Shown here piece by piece: positions 42,001-49,797 of a DNA stretch of 64,000 nucleotides (its first letter is position 1; every line of letters starts with the position of its first letter). Both the position numbers and the translations under genes were made by a program. The DNA lies in NCBI RefSeq assembly GCF_000800455.1, contig NZ_CP007456.1:2232001-2296000 (forward strand), written 5' to 3'. The notes under the pieces are model-generated. The model searched no databases. It saw nothing but the letters and a program-made list of their open reading frames with translations, and had not been told where the DNA came from. This DNA comes from Bifidobacterium catenulatum PV20-2 (GTDB lineage Bacteria > Actinomycetota > Actinomycetes > Actinomycetales > Bifidobacteriaceae).

Positions 42001-42135
42001 TGATTGCGCGACGGTTTGCGCATCGGCGAGCGATGGATCGACTTGCGTTTGCGCCGCGATATTTTTCGCTTGTTCGAAATTTCCCGAACTGGTATCGCGG
42101 AATTGGGTGGATTGATCTTCCTTGCGATCAACCAT
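39097..42135 (-). CDS. P-type cation-transporting ATPase (Ca2+-ATPase-like, type II)
   Basis: 1,012 residues. N-terminal cation-ATPase domain (~35-95), ten predicted membrane spans, actuator loop LTGES at 212-216, ion-site span with VPEGL at 333-337, phosphorylated D377 in CSDKTGTLT, and hinge MTGDGVNDAP. The pattern fits PacL/SERCA-type pumps that export Ca2+ or related cations at the cost of ATP; PEGL rather than PAPLG-type residues argues against heavy-metal pumps. The ATG is followed by VDRKEDQS; AAGGAGATC precedes it. Monocistronic, upstream of the rRNA operon on the same strand. Confidence 0.93.
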   Translation of the reverse strand: MVDRKEDQSTQFRDTSSGNFEQAKNIAAQTQVDPSLADAQTVAQSLGVDLNTGLSQAEAKRRLDKYGPNELASAPPVPKWKKFLEQFKDPLVYLLLAATGISLVAWFIERANAVPGAEGGEALPFDAIVIVLILIVNAVLGYIQESKAEAAVEALSSMTAPQTNVLRGGQIARINTVDVVPGDIIVLGEGDSVSADGRLFAAASLRVAEASLTGESVPVGKKTDTLAQAKALGDRANMVFNGTSVTQGTGRAIVTSTGMGTQVGKIADLLQATEDDETPLQKEMNYVSKILGTAVCIIAVVVLVALALTEGFHDVHDVIDSLLLAVSLAVAAVPEGLAAILMVVLALGVQRMAMHNAIVKKLHSVETLGSASVICSDKTGTLTRNEMTVERVVTPSGEVQLTGTGYAPEGRMVVDPQIMEHAQIREIIESEAVATLAVGALANDGELRESAASAGNAENVTWEAVGDPTEVSLIVAAQKVKANRKYANYERVGEIPFTSERKRMSIVAQDNADAGRLTVFSKGAPDVLLGYCSRIAVGGAVRPLTEGDRQQILATVEQLSSDAYRTLGQAYRPLGTASLAQVPGVRLNSAGHVADIAEQSDVLENDLIWVGMVGIIDPPRTEVRDSVAEAHRAGIRTVMITGDHPLTAARIATDLGIIDKGGKAMTGSQLDELPDEAAFDKVTSEVSVYARVAPEHKLKIVESLQRQGNIVAMTGDGVNDAPAVKTADIGVAMGITGTEVTKQSAKMILADDNFSTIVAAVREGRGIFDNIRKFLRYLLSSNVGEVFTVFGGVMLAGFLGITQPNSQGVIVPLLATQLLWINLLTDAAPALAMGVDPSTDDVMARKPRKLTDRVIDAEMWGDIIFIGVIMAAVTLIGMDMHLAGGLFTDRSVDAIGHDAQMTEARTMGFTILVFTQMLNALASRSHLQSAFVGLFSNKWLWGALALSTVLQLAVIYIPFLNTAFGTVPLSAGAWVECLGLAMIVLIASELRKCVLRARFRSPLSSFPEGKGL

Positions 42136-42423
42136 GATGATCTCCTTGGGAGCGCCGCGGAGTAGTCAGCTCTCCCCTGCCGTTGTGATAGTACGAAAAC
42201 CGCGGAAAATTGCGATTTTCGCAACCACTCGCCGAACTGGGCAATGCTGCGCGGTTGCGGGCACCGGGCGTGCGCCATCGGTGCATACCTGCCATTATTG
42301 CACACCGTGCCCATTTTGTAATACTGCCACACACCGTCTTTTGTCAAAATTTCGCAAATTCGTGAAACATGTCGTGAAACATGAGCCGCATATCTGCAAT
42401 CTCAATAACATCACAAAAAGAAA
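42136..42423. other. Upstream region of the cation ATPase
   Basis: No gene is seen. It should hold the ATPase promoter; an AT-rich stretch near 42310-42325 is a possible site, but I cannot fix the elements. No repeat of note. Confidence 0.35.
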
Positions 42424-42448
42424 AGCCTGCGGCCGCGAGCCGCAGGCT
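42424..42448 (-). terminator. Terminator of the esterase-transporter operon
   Basis: AGCCTGCGGC/GCCGCAGGCT with a 5-base loop; the minus strand continues CTTTTCTTTTTG. It follows the SGNH-hydrolase gene. Confidence 0.88.
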
Positions 42449-42489
42449 ATCAACACAGCATTTGGCAGTAGCTAGGGATTGGAAAACTA

Positions 42490-43749
42490 CTAATGCAGTG
42501 AAGCTCGTGGAACCAAGCCATTATCAGCAAAAACTTGGCAAGAGAAACGACGGGCTATCTCCGCATACAGCTGAGCATCCGGATGCAGGCCGTCTGGCAA
42601 ACAGAAATTCTCTACATCAGACGGACCAAACAACGTCAGCCCATCAAGATACTGAATATTTTCCCCATACGTATCGTGACGAACCTGCGTCACATGCTGC
42701 AGCTCCTCGCGAGACTGCTCCAATGTCAATGCGCCAACCGCAATTTCCTTACGGTCACCATACGAATAGCAGGTCACAGAACCATCATCATGGAAGCGCA
42801 CATCAGAAGGACCAGGAACATCGTCACTGTCCGGCCAGTAAATAGATGAGACTAGCACAATTGGAGTATCTGGGTGCCGCTCACGGATGACGTCAAGGAA
42901 ACCGTGCAGGGCAGGTGTAAATGTCCGCTGATTCATGGCACGCGCACCGGTAATGTTCACACCGACCGACAGCGTAATGACATCTGCATCGCTCGCCGCA
43001 ATAGCCTTCGCCACGTACGGATCAAGCATGCACTGACCGGCAAAACCAAGATTGGTGACTTCCAAATCATTCAAACCAGCCGCCAGCACTGGCCACACCT
43101 GCAACGGACTGGACGGTGTATGGCAGTGGCTAATTGAGCTGCCGTAATGAAGCCAGCGCGGTGTCGAGGATTCCTCCGCAGCCTCGACCGGCTCACCATG
43201 GACGCCACTAACGCCCAGCAAATCGACAATTACCGTTTGCGGAAGCCAAATGACCACAGTCTTTTCACCAATGGCACCAAGACCTGTGAACTCTACAACT
43301 GAACACTCATCAAGCTCTGTACGCACACAAGTACGCCCATCGCGCGACACCTGCTCAATGGCATCCGGCTGAGACGTCACCTCGCATACCGTGTGCCCAT
43401 CAACTGTGGCGGCAAATGCATTGAACTCACTATTCAGCTCACCATAATCCACGCGCGCAGCACGTACCGCAAGCCGTATGGCATCAGCCGCCGTGCGAAC
43501 ACGCAGATGCACACCAGAACATCCAGATACCACCGTGCGCACCGTCTCATATTCGTACAGGGAACGTTGCACCAAGCCAGACAATGGAAGACGAATAGGG
43601 CGTAACCCAGTACGTTCACCAATGGTCACGCGCTGCACATCCATGGCACCGCACAAACGCACCGATCCACCTTCTGGCAGATTAAGCACACGACTCGCGT
43701 TGGACGCGTCAGAAGAGGCGATTACGGAAACATCATTGCACATCTTCAC
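42490..43749 (-). CDS. SGNH/GDSL-type hydrolase with N-terminal beta domain
   Basis: 419 residues, no signal peptide. The N-terminal ~210 residues look like a beta-sandwich; the SGNH fold begins at RWLHYGSSISHC (block I, serine in GSS), continues with GFAGQC, then VGVNITG (block III asparagine) and ends with DGLHPD (block V). Such two-domain enzymes are often carbohydrate deacetylases of the CE2/CE3 kind. Last gene of an operon with another esterase and an MFS importer, starting 15 bp after the preceding stop codon. It probably strips acyl groups from an imported glycoside. Confidence 0.85.
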   Translation of the reverse strand: MKMCNDVSVIASSDASNASRVLNLPEGGSVRLCGAMDVQRVTIGERTGLRPIRLPLSGLVQRSLYEYETVRTVVSGCSGVHLRVRTAADAIRLAVRAARVDYGELNSEFNAFAATVDGHTVCEVTSQPDAIEQVSRDGRTCVRTELDECSVVEFTGLGAIGEKTVVIWLPQTVIVDLLGVSGVHGEPVEAAEESSTPRWLHYGSSISHCHTPSSPLQVWPVLAAGLNDLEVTNLGFAGQCMLDPYVAKAIAASDADVITLSVGVNITGARAMNQRTFTPALHGFLDVIRERHPDTPIVLVSSIYWPDSDDVPGPSDVRFHDDGSVTCYSYGDRKEIAVGALTLEQSREELQHVTQVRHDTYGENIQYLDGLTLFGPSDVENFCLPDGLHPDAQLYAEIARRFSCQVFADNGLVPRASLH

Positions 43750-43764
43750 TCCTTCGAATCGTTC

Positions 43765-44574
43765 TCAGAAAATCTCTACACCCTGATAACTGACACCAGC
43801 GTGCTCAGCGATGAACTGCGCGGTCTTGCTCATGACGAACTCACGATCAGGCACCGAACAAAAACCATGGTCTCCGTTTTCTTTCACTATCAGCGTGGCT
43901 CGATCACCGAAGACATCTTTGTAGCGTTGCGCATACTCCACCGGCACAAAGTCCGCAGTACCGTGTATCAGCAACACATCACTGGTGCACCCAGTAACTT
44001 TGGCGTACAAATCAAGCCCTTTGACATCTTCGACGATGGCTGGCCCCATTTTTGCACCCATGAAATCGAAATAGGCCTGAGTCCGCAACCCTTCCAGTGA
44101 TTTACCTTGAATTTTCCCCGACGTTATTTCGTCAACGCAAGATGCAGCGCTCGACACCATGACCATACTGCGTGGCTTAGCTGCGGTCTCGGACGCAACG
44201 ATTGATTCAACAACCGCACCCAAACTAATACCACCAAAGTGCAGATTGTTTTCGTCAACATAGTCCAGTGAGCAAACCTGTTGCAGCACCTGCTTGGCAT
44301 GACGGACTTCACGACTAATGCTCACGTCGAAGAATGTTCCGTCGCTTTCACCATGGCCGGCACGATCATAGGTAATCGCGACAATGCCCTGCTGACTTAG
44401 CGACCTGGCCATCTGCACCATGAACCCTGAAAAGTCGATTCTATTGCCACCGAAACCATGGAACAGAAGTGCCGTCGGATAACGCTTTTCTTGTTCAAAA
44501 CCGCCTTTCGGCTCATATACCGAACCGCGTAACGTCAATCCTTCGACGTCGAATGAGATGGGTTTGAGGTTCAT
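43765..44574 (-). CDS. Alpha/beta-hydrolase, feruloyl/cinnamoyl-esterase-like
   Basis: 269 residues, cytosolic. Oxyanion LLFHGFGGN, the family stretch YDRAGHGESDGTF, nucleophile serine in FGGISLGAVV, aspartate in IHGTADFVP and histidine in NGDHGFCS. The GHGESDG stretch is typical of lactobacillar and bifidobacterial cinnamoyl esterases, which free ferulic, caffeic or p-coumaric acid. AAGGAG precedes the ATG. The start overlaps the MFS stop codon (ATGA), so import and hydrolysis are coupled. Confidence 0.85.
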   Translation of the reverse strand: MNLKPISFDVEGLTLRGSVYEPKGGFEQEKRYPTALLFHGFGGNRIDFSGFMVQMARSLSQQGIVAITYDRAGHGESDGTFFDVSISREVRHAKQVLQQVCSLDYVDENNLHFGGISLGAVVESIVASETAAKPRSMVMVSSAASCVDEITSGKIQGKSLEGLRTQAYFDFMGAKMGPAIVEDVKGLDLYAKVTGCTSDVLLIHGTADFVPVEYAQRYKDVFGDRATLIVKENGDHGFCSVPDREFVMSKTAQFIAEHAGVSYQGVEIF

Positions 44575-45869
44575 TGCAACGCTCCTTCCGACTCAATCTG
44601 AGCCTCAGTCTGGAATGTATTGCCCGTGCTCTTATGGAAGCCAAGCCAGCCAACGAAGAAACCAACAGCCGACAGCAGCGCAATGCCCACATACAGCATC
44701 TTGGGGTTAAAGACAAGCAACGCCGGGGTTACCGCGCTCATGATTGCGGTCAGTATACGAGAAATACCGTAGATGAAACCCTGGGCGGTGCCACGAAGCA
44801 TAGTCGGGAAGGACTCCTGAGTCCATACCTTCATGATGGTCTCGTAGCAGAACGCACCGGCGAAAGTCACAATATAGGTGAAGACGCACAGCGTCACCAG
44901 GTTGAAACCAAAGATCACCGGAATCAGACCACTCACCGCGACCAAAACCGAGCCGATGACATAATAGGTCATACGCCACTTGGAATCGGCAACAGCCATG
45001 AACCACGCTGCACCAAGAATGGCCAGAGGCATACAGGCAAGCGACGCGGTGGAGTAGGTAGACACCGAGATATTGGCGACGTTGTAAGCGATGTACGTGC
45101 CGAATCCAGAAGAAACAGACACAGAGATGGCAACAAGCGAGTAATAGCACACGAGAGTCACGAACGGCTTGCGCCACGGGGTCTTCATCAAATCCTTAAC
45201 GCTGGAGTTGTCAGCGCGCAGAGTGTGCACACCCTCCTTGCGTTCCTCGTTGGCCTTCAACCATGTTTCGGTTTCTGGAATCGTCAGACGCATCAGTAAC
45301 ACAATAACTGCCACCCCGCCGAACGCACCGAAGATAACATGACCGCCGAACACGCCTGAATTGCCAAAGAAAATACCCAACAGCACTGACATCAAAATGC
45401 CGAAACCACCCAAAAGGTTGGAGAATACAAGAATTTTTGCTCGGTTCTTATCAGTCGCCGTTTCGGAAATAGTGGCCATGGCCACTGGCAAATCCGCGCC
45501 AATACCCAAACCCAGCAGCAAAACGCCCGGCAGCATGAATGCAAAATCCGTGCTGATGAACGGAATAAACGCACCCAAAATGATTATCAGCATAGTACCG
45601 ACGAACACATGACGACGTCCGAAACGGTCTCCAAGACGTCCTCCAAGGAATGAGCCCAAGGCCACGCCAATAGTGACGGATGAAGTCAGCATACCAATCT
45701 GGTTACCGGTAAGTCTTCCTCCGGATTGATAAAGCACGAATGCCGTGGAAACACCCATGGTCGCCGCATTGTCCACAAAAGTGGCCATGCCGCACACGAA
45801 GCCAACCCACCATGGATTTGGATGCTTCAACGCCTTGATAATGCCAGCAGACTTCGTTGTTGATGACAT
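44571..45869 (-). CDS. MFS transporter of the sugar/aromatic-acid porter type
   Basis: About 432 residues from the ATG at 45869, preceded by GAGGAGAAAACA; an earlier in-frame ATG lacks a ribosome site. Twelve membrane spans with the MFS loop GGRLGDRFGRRHVF and a second motif PETETW after span 6. The pattern is that of sugar porters or aromatic-acid symporters. First gene of an operon with two hydrolases, so the substrate is likely an acylated sugar or phenolic ester. A small palindrome AAACGTCGTTT (45898-45908) just upstream may be a repressor site. Confidence 0.87.
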   Translation of the reverse strand: MSSTTKSAGIIKALKHPNPWWVGFVCGMATFVDNAATMGVSTAFVLYQSGGRLTGNQIGMLTSSVTIGVALGSFLGGRLGDRFGRRHVFVGTMLIIILGAFIPFISTDFAFMLPGVLLLGLGIGADLPVAMATISETATDKNRAKILVFSNLLGGFGILMSVLLGIFFGNSGVFGGHVIFGAFGGVAVIVLLMRLTIPETETWLKANEERKEGVHTLRADNSSVKDLMKTPWRKPFVTLVCYYSLVAISVSVSSGFGTYIAYNVANISVSTYSTASLACMPLAILGAAWFMAVADSKWRMTYYVIGSVLVAVSGLIPVIFGFNLVTLCVFTYIVTFAGAFCYETIMKVWTQESFPTMLRGTAQGFIYGISRILTAIMSAVTPALLVFNPKMLYVGIALLSAVGFFVGWLGFHKSTGNTFQTEAQIESEGALQ

Positions 45870-46006
45870 TGTTTTCTCCTCAATTGTTATCTTAATAAAA
45901 CGTCGTTTAATCAGCACTGCCGTACATCTCTGTACGTTGCTGACATCTCGTCATAAGCGAGTTATTTATTCAACCATCATTGCTCACCCCACAGGTTTGA
46001 TTGGGT

Positions 46007-46022
46007 AAGCATAGTTATGCTT
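46007..46022. repeat. Small palindrome AAGCATA/TATGCTT
   Basis: Seven-base arms with two central bases, located after the esterase stop codon and ~140 bp upstream of the MFS start. Could be a weak terminator or an operator. Confidence 0.35.
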
Positions 46023-46029
46023 GATACGG

Positions 46030-47094
46030 TCAGTCGATAAAACTTTCATCTCTCCTTTCCCTCGCCTGTTTTTGTATCTGCTCTTCTATAAACGCAGCAA
46101 GGAACCGAATCGCAGCCAACGTCTGCGGTAGCCGTTCAGACGGATACCAGTTCAAGAAGCCATGCAGCACGCCAGCCGCCATACGTAATTGCACCGGCGT
46201 GCCCGCTTGACGAAGCTGCTCGGCAAACACCATGCTGGAAGGAGCCAAATCGTCGAATTCACAGCAAATCAGCGCGGAAGGCGGGAATCCATGCAATTGC
46301 CACGCATCGCATTCCCCAGGCACACTGTATGCTGGAAAATCGGTGGCACGACCGACATAACGCGCATACATGTCTTTGCAGACCTGTGGAGTAAAACGCA
46401 ACGGCGTTGGCAATATGCCCGTATTAGCATCCCAGCCTTTTACCAATTCACGCTGCATATCGTGAAAAACACCGTATGCACCAAGAAAAGCATGTGGCAC
46501 CGGCAGCAACACGCCGCCTTCACGAGAAGAGTCAACCAACTTGCGGCATAACGCAGCGGCAAGGTTACCGCCAGCACTAGCTCCGCCTATCATCAGCGTT
46601 GTCTGCTGAGCATTGCGTTGCGTCTGCTCCACTATCCACGCCCACACATCGAACAGATCATCCAATGCGGCTGGATAAAGATTCCGTCCATCATGAGTCA
46701 GTCGATAATCTACCGAAATGCAAGTCGTGCCTGTACGTGCAGTTAGTTCGGCACAAGTCGCATGAGCTTCCGCAGTATCGATGCTTCCTTCGGTGAAGCC
46801 TCCGCCATGCGCCCACAGCAGCCAAGCGTTGTTCTTTCCCCCGCAGGATTTGTCACGATATATACGAACCGACACGGCATTCTGTGCGCCACCGATAGTG
46901 CGTTCCTCCACAGTTACGTTCCAAGGCAGGCGCCAGACGCCGGCAGGCTCCATAAAATCATCTGGGAGTCGAGCAGGTGGCGTCGCATTGGGACGTAGAG
47001 ACAATCGGTTACGAAAGAAAACGTCAAGCCTGTAGTAAGGATCATCTCCTCTTAGGGACGCGTTAATGAGCTGCCCTACTTCGATCGAACCCAT
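46030..47094 (-). CDS. Alpha/beta-hydrolase esterase, hormone-sensitive-lipase family
   Basis: About 354 residues. The ATG at 47094 has GAGG seven bases upstream; a GTG at 47136 is possible but less supported. HGGG oxyanion motif (LLWAHGGGFTEGS), nucleophile serine in GGASAGGN, aspartate near FDDLAPSS and histidine in GVLHGF. Acts on short acyl esters. It lies between the LacI regulator and the MFS-hydrolase operon, all on the minus strand, with twin operator-like repeats at its promoter. Confidence 0.87.
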   Translation of the reverse strand: MGSIEVGQLINASLRGDDPYYRLDVFFRNRLSLRPNATPPARLPDDFMEPAGVWRLPWNVTVEERTIGGAQNAVSVRIYRDKSCGGKNNAWLLWAHGGGFTEGSIDTAEAHATCAELTARTGTTCISVDYRLTHDGRNLYPAALDDLFDVWAWIVEQTQRNAQQTTLMIGGASAGGNLAAALCRKLVDSSREGGVLLPVPHAFLGAYGVFHDMQRELVKGWDANTGILPTPLRFTPQVCKDMYARYVGRATDFPAYSVPGECDAWQLHGFPPSALICCEFDDLAPSSMVFAEQLRQAGTPVQLRMAAGVLHGFLNWYPSERLPQTLAAIRFLAAFIEEQIQKQARERRDESFID

Positions 47095-47141
47095 ATGTGT
47101 CACCTCGTTGTCATTGATAGCCACTTTGCTTGTCACTCTAC

Positions 47142-47179
47142 GCTAAATCGGTATAGCTTGCTTGCTAAATCAGTATAGC
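47142..47179. promoter_or_regulatory. Twin 16-bp operator-like repeats
   Basis: GCTAAATCGGTATAGC (47142-47157) and GCTAAATCAGTATAGC (47164-47179) are 22 bp apart, two helical turns. Each has GCTA/TAGC ends. They lie 48-85 bp before the esterase start and 130 bp after the LacI stop codon, so the LacI protein is the probable binder. Confidence 0.7.
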
Positions 47180-47309
47180 ATAGAGGAAAAAGAATTTTAT
47201 TGGCGTGTTGAAGTTAATCGGCATCGATAGGAGTCTCTGGAGCCGTTCTTTGTTTCACGTGAAACATCACGTAGCGACGATCGTGCCGCAGCCGAACGTC
47301 GATCGCATC

Positions 47310-48467
47310 TTACTTGCGAGGGGAACTGACCGTCGCCCCTTGAATCAATGGCATTGATATGCGTACTCGCTGCGCCGTCTCCTTCTGCTCCAACAGCATT
47401 CTTGCGGCAGCGCTTCCCATCTCTAACTGTGGTAAGCGCAATGTTGTGATCGGAGGCAACATAGCAGCAGCCCAATCACTGCCATCGAAGCTAATCAGCG
47501 ATACGTCTTCCGGAATACGCACACCCTCACTCAACAACACCTGCATCATGCCGAACGCAACAGCATCATTGACACAGATAATTGCTGTCGGAAGCTCATC
47601 ACGCCGCGAACAGGAAGCCAATACTTGATGTGCGATCGTCCTGCCTGAATCGATTTCCCATTCCGTAGCCTCAAAATGCGCAAACAGTTCGTAACCCGCC
47701 AGCCTCAATGTATCGTCAATACCCTGCAGACGCTGGGGCAACGCCCATGAACCCCAAGACCCCCATCGAACACCACCAGCAACGCCTTCTGGAAAGCAGC
47801 CTGCAAAAACAATACGATCAGTATGCCCCGCTTCCAACAGCAAACGGGACGCATCGCATCCAGCCTGATATTCATCAGGAACCACGCTGGAGAACGCACT
47901 ATCTGCCCTACCATCGTCAGTTTCATCAAGGCAATTCAGCAATACTGTCGGTACAGTACGCAACACGGCTGGCACTTTCGCCTCACGTGTAAACATGGCT
48001 GCATAAATGACGCCATCAACCTGGCGATCCAACAATGCTTTAATCGATTTGCTCTCCACGTCTGCGTCACCCTGGGTATCCACAGTGAACAACAACTTCC
48101 CCTTGTCTCTCAGCACATCCAGCGCCCCCATCACCATGGAGTTGGCATGCGACGTTGTGCCAATAAAATCCGAGACAAGGCCGACCGTGCCAGACTTGCC
48201 AGTACGAAGTGTCTTAGCAGTGAGATTAGGTCGATAGCTTAAATCCGCAGCCGCCTTACGCACCTTTTTTATAGTGGCCTCTGAAATACGCTGATCAGTG
48301 CGACCCGTCATAACGAACGAGGCGGCAGATCGCGACACTCCAGCGGCATCAGCCACCTGTTGTAGAGTCACTCGCTTGCTGCGGGATTTCTTCGACACTG
48401 ACTGCTTCGATCGTTGCGATTCTTGAAAAACATCCTTTTGTTGCAGATTATTCATCGAACCGATCAT
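47310..48467 (-). CDS. LacI-family transcriptional regulator
   Basis: 385 residues. A basic tail of ~30 residues precedes the LacI helix-turn-helix (VTLQQVADAAGVSRSAASFVM, ~33-53), followed by the hinge and a periplasmic-binding-protein-like effector domain (CVNDAVAFGMMQVLL; VSLISFDGSDWAA). GATGAGGTAAC precedes the ATG. Likely represses the esterase and the MFS-hydrolase operon through the twin repeats downstream, and possibly the GH1 gene from which an IS3 element now separates it. Confidence 0.9.
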   Translation of the reverse strand: MIGSMNNLQQKDVFQESQRSKQSVSKKSRSKRVTLQQVADAAGVSRSAASFVMTGRTDQRISEATIKKVRKAAADLSYRPNLTAKTLRTGKSGTVGLVSDFIGTTSHANSMVMGALDVLRDKGKLLFTVDTQGDADVESKSIKALLDRQVDGVIYAAMFTREAKVPAVLRTVPTVLLNCLDETDDGRADSAFSSVVPDEYQAGCDASRLLLEAGHTDRIVFAGCFPEGVAGGVRWGSWGSWALPQRLQGIDDTLRLAGYELFAHFEATEWEIDSGRTIAHQVLASCSRRDELPTAIICVNDAVAFGMMQVLLSEGVRIPEDVSLISFDGSDWAAAMLPPITTLRLPQLEMGSAAARMLLEQKETAQRVRISMPLIQGATVSSPRK

Positions 48468-48566
48468 GTTACCTCATCTCACTTCCGGCGCTACACCGAT
48501 TCCGTCGCACCACACACGTTAAGCGTACCGAGAGTAGCATGATATGGCCTGATTTTTGTTCCGCCC

Positions 48567-49504
48567 TTATAGTGGGGCGGTTTGCGCCGCTTGGTTTGCA
48601 TAATACTCGGTTTCGGTCTGTTCTGGTGTCCTGTAGCCCAAGGACTAGTGCAGACGCTTCGGGTCCCCGCCACGAGACCCACCGGAACGTCGCCAATTCC
48701 AGGTCCCTCAAAATCCTGGAAGGGCTTGCGCCGCCAGACGAGCTCGGTCCTGTACGCGCCGTCGGCGCTCTCGGCCATGGCGTTGCCGTACGAGGCGCCG
48801 ACCGTGCCGGTCGAGGGAAGCATGCCGAATTCCCCGACCCTGGTGGCGTACACGAGGCCGATGTACTGCGCGCCATGGTCGGAATGGTGCACGAGACCGT
48901 CCGTGCCGCCATGCGAGGCGGCCCATGATATCGCCTGTTCCAGCGCCTGTAGCGGCAGCTCCCTGGTGTCCATGGTGGTGGCGCGCGCCCAGCCGACGAT
49001 CCTGCGAGCGAACACGTCGGCGGCGAACGCCGTGTAGCCGAACGAGCCGTTGTCCATGCGCACGTAGGTGATGTCGGCCACATGCGGCCGGTTCGGCGCC
49101 TCCGCCTCGAACCCGCGTTCCACGAGGTCGGGCCTGCCGCCCGTGCCCTTCGCCGGTTTGGCGGTGACGGGCGTCCTGCCGCGGCGCACGCCGCGGATTC
49201 CCGATTCCCGCATGACGCTCATCACCCGGCCGCGGCCGATCTCGGCCGGATCCCAGCCCCGCGCCGACGACCAGGCGTGCGTCTTGCAGTACCCGTACAC
49301 GGCCATGAAGAAATCCGAGTGGACCAGAAGGATGTCGCGGGCCGGCGCCTCGTGCCTAGCGGCCATGCGGCTGACGGGCCCGGATCTGAACATGCGGTAG
49401 CCGCGCGGCGTGACGAACCCGCAGTCCAGCGAAGCGGCCAGCGCCCTGCAGATCGGCCCGACCCTGAAACGGTCCTTGAATTCGTCGATGTAAGCGACCA
49501 TCAA
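48567..49504 (-). pseudogene. IS3 transposase OrfB, frameshifted near the C-terminus
   Basis: DDE integrase with HVADITYVRMDNGSF, VHHSDHGAQY and the last acidic region NAMAESADGAYRTELV. After FQDF the frame shifts: the true continuation DLELATFRWVSW is in another frame, and KRLH, a TAG, then SLGYRTPEQTETEYYA in the third. The nominal open frame runs past the IS end to 48491, with an aberrant tail. Probably inactive. Confidence 0.8.
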
Positions 49505-49725
49505 CGCCGTGTCGGGTCGGGCCTAGCCGCGAAAAAAGCCGACGCCGTCGTCAATGTCTCGTTCGCCCGCCTCAATTGCGCGACCTCGGCCCGCAGACTC
49601 TTCAACTCCGCCATCGCGTCCTCGGCTGACTGCTTGGTCTCCGACGAATACGAGCTGCGCGACTCGGTCAACAGCCTGACGGCCTTCGCCTTGAACTCCA
49701 GCGTGTATCTCGTGCCTTTCGCCAT
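49501..49725 (-). CDS. IS3 transposase OrfA
   Basis: About 74 residues from MAKGTRYTLEFKAKAVRLL; an in-frame ATG at 49767 adds residues without a ribosome site. The first half is an OrfA helix-turn-helix; the second (AMAELKSLRAEVAQLRRANETL) is the leucine-zipper stretch used for dimerisation. It overlaps OrfB by four bases, allowing coupling in place of the usual frameshift. Confidence 0.8.
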   Translation of the reverse strand: MAKGTRYTLEFKAKAVRLLTESRSSYSSETKQSAEDAMAELKSLRAEVAQLRRANETLTTASAFFAARPDPTRR

Positions 49726-49797
49726 GGTTCCATCATCTCCCATCGAGTTAGGGGAAATGCGGAACAAAAATCAGTTCATACCACAGTAACAGTAGGC

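Larger units (their letters stand above)
48550..49773 (-). mobile_element. IS3-family insertion sequence, degenerate
   Basis: 1,224 bp bounded by perfect 15-bp inverted ends, TGATTTTTGTTCCGC and GCGGAACAAAAATCA. It carries OrfA and a broken OrfB on the minus strand. I see no matching target duplication (GGCC on the left, GTTC on the right), which suggests age or rearrangement. It splits the LacI regulator from the GH1 gene. Confidence 0.88.

Noticed and set aside
49082..49789. 235-codon plus-strand frame
   Set aside because: Antisense to the IS3 transposase.
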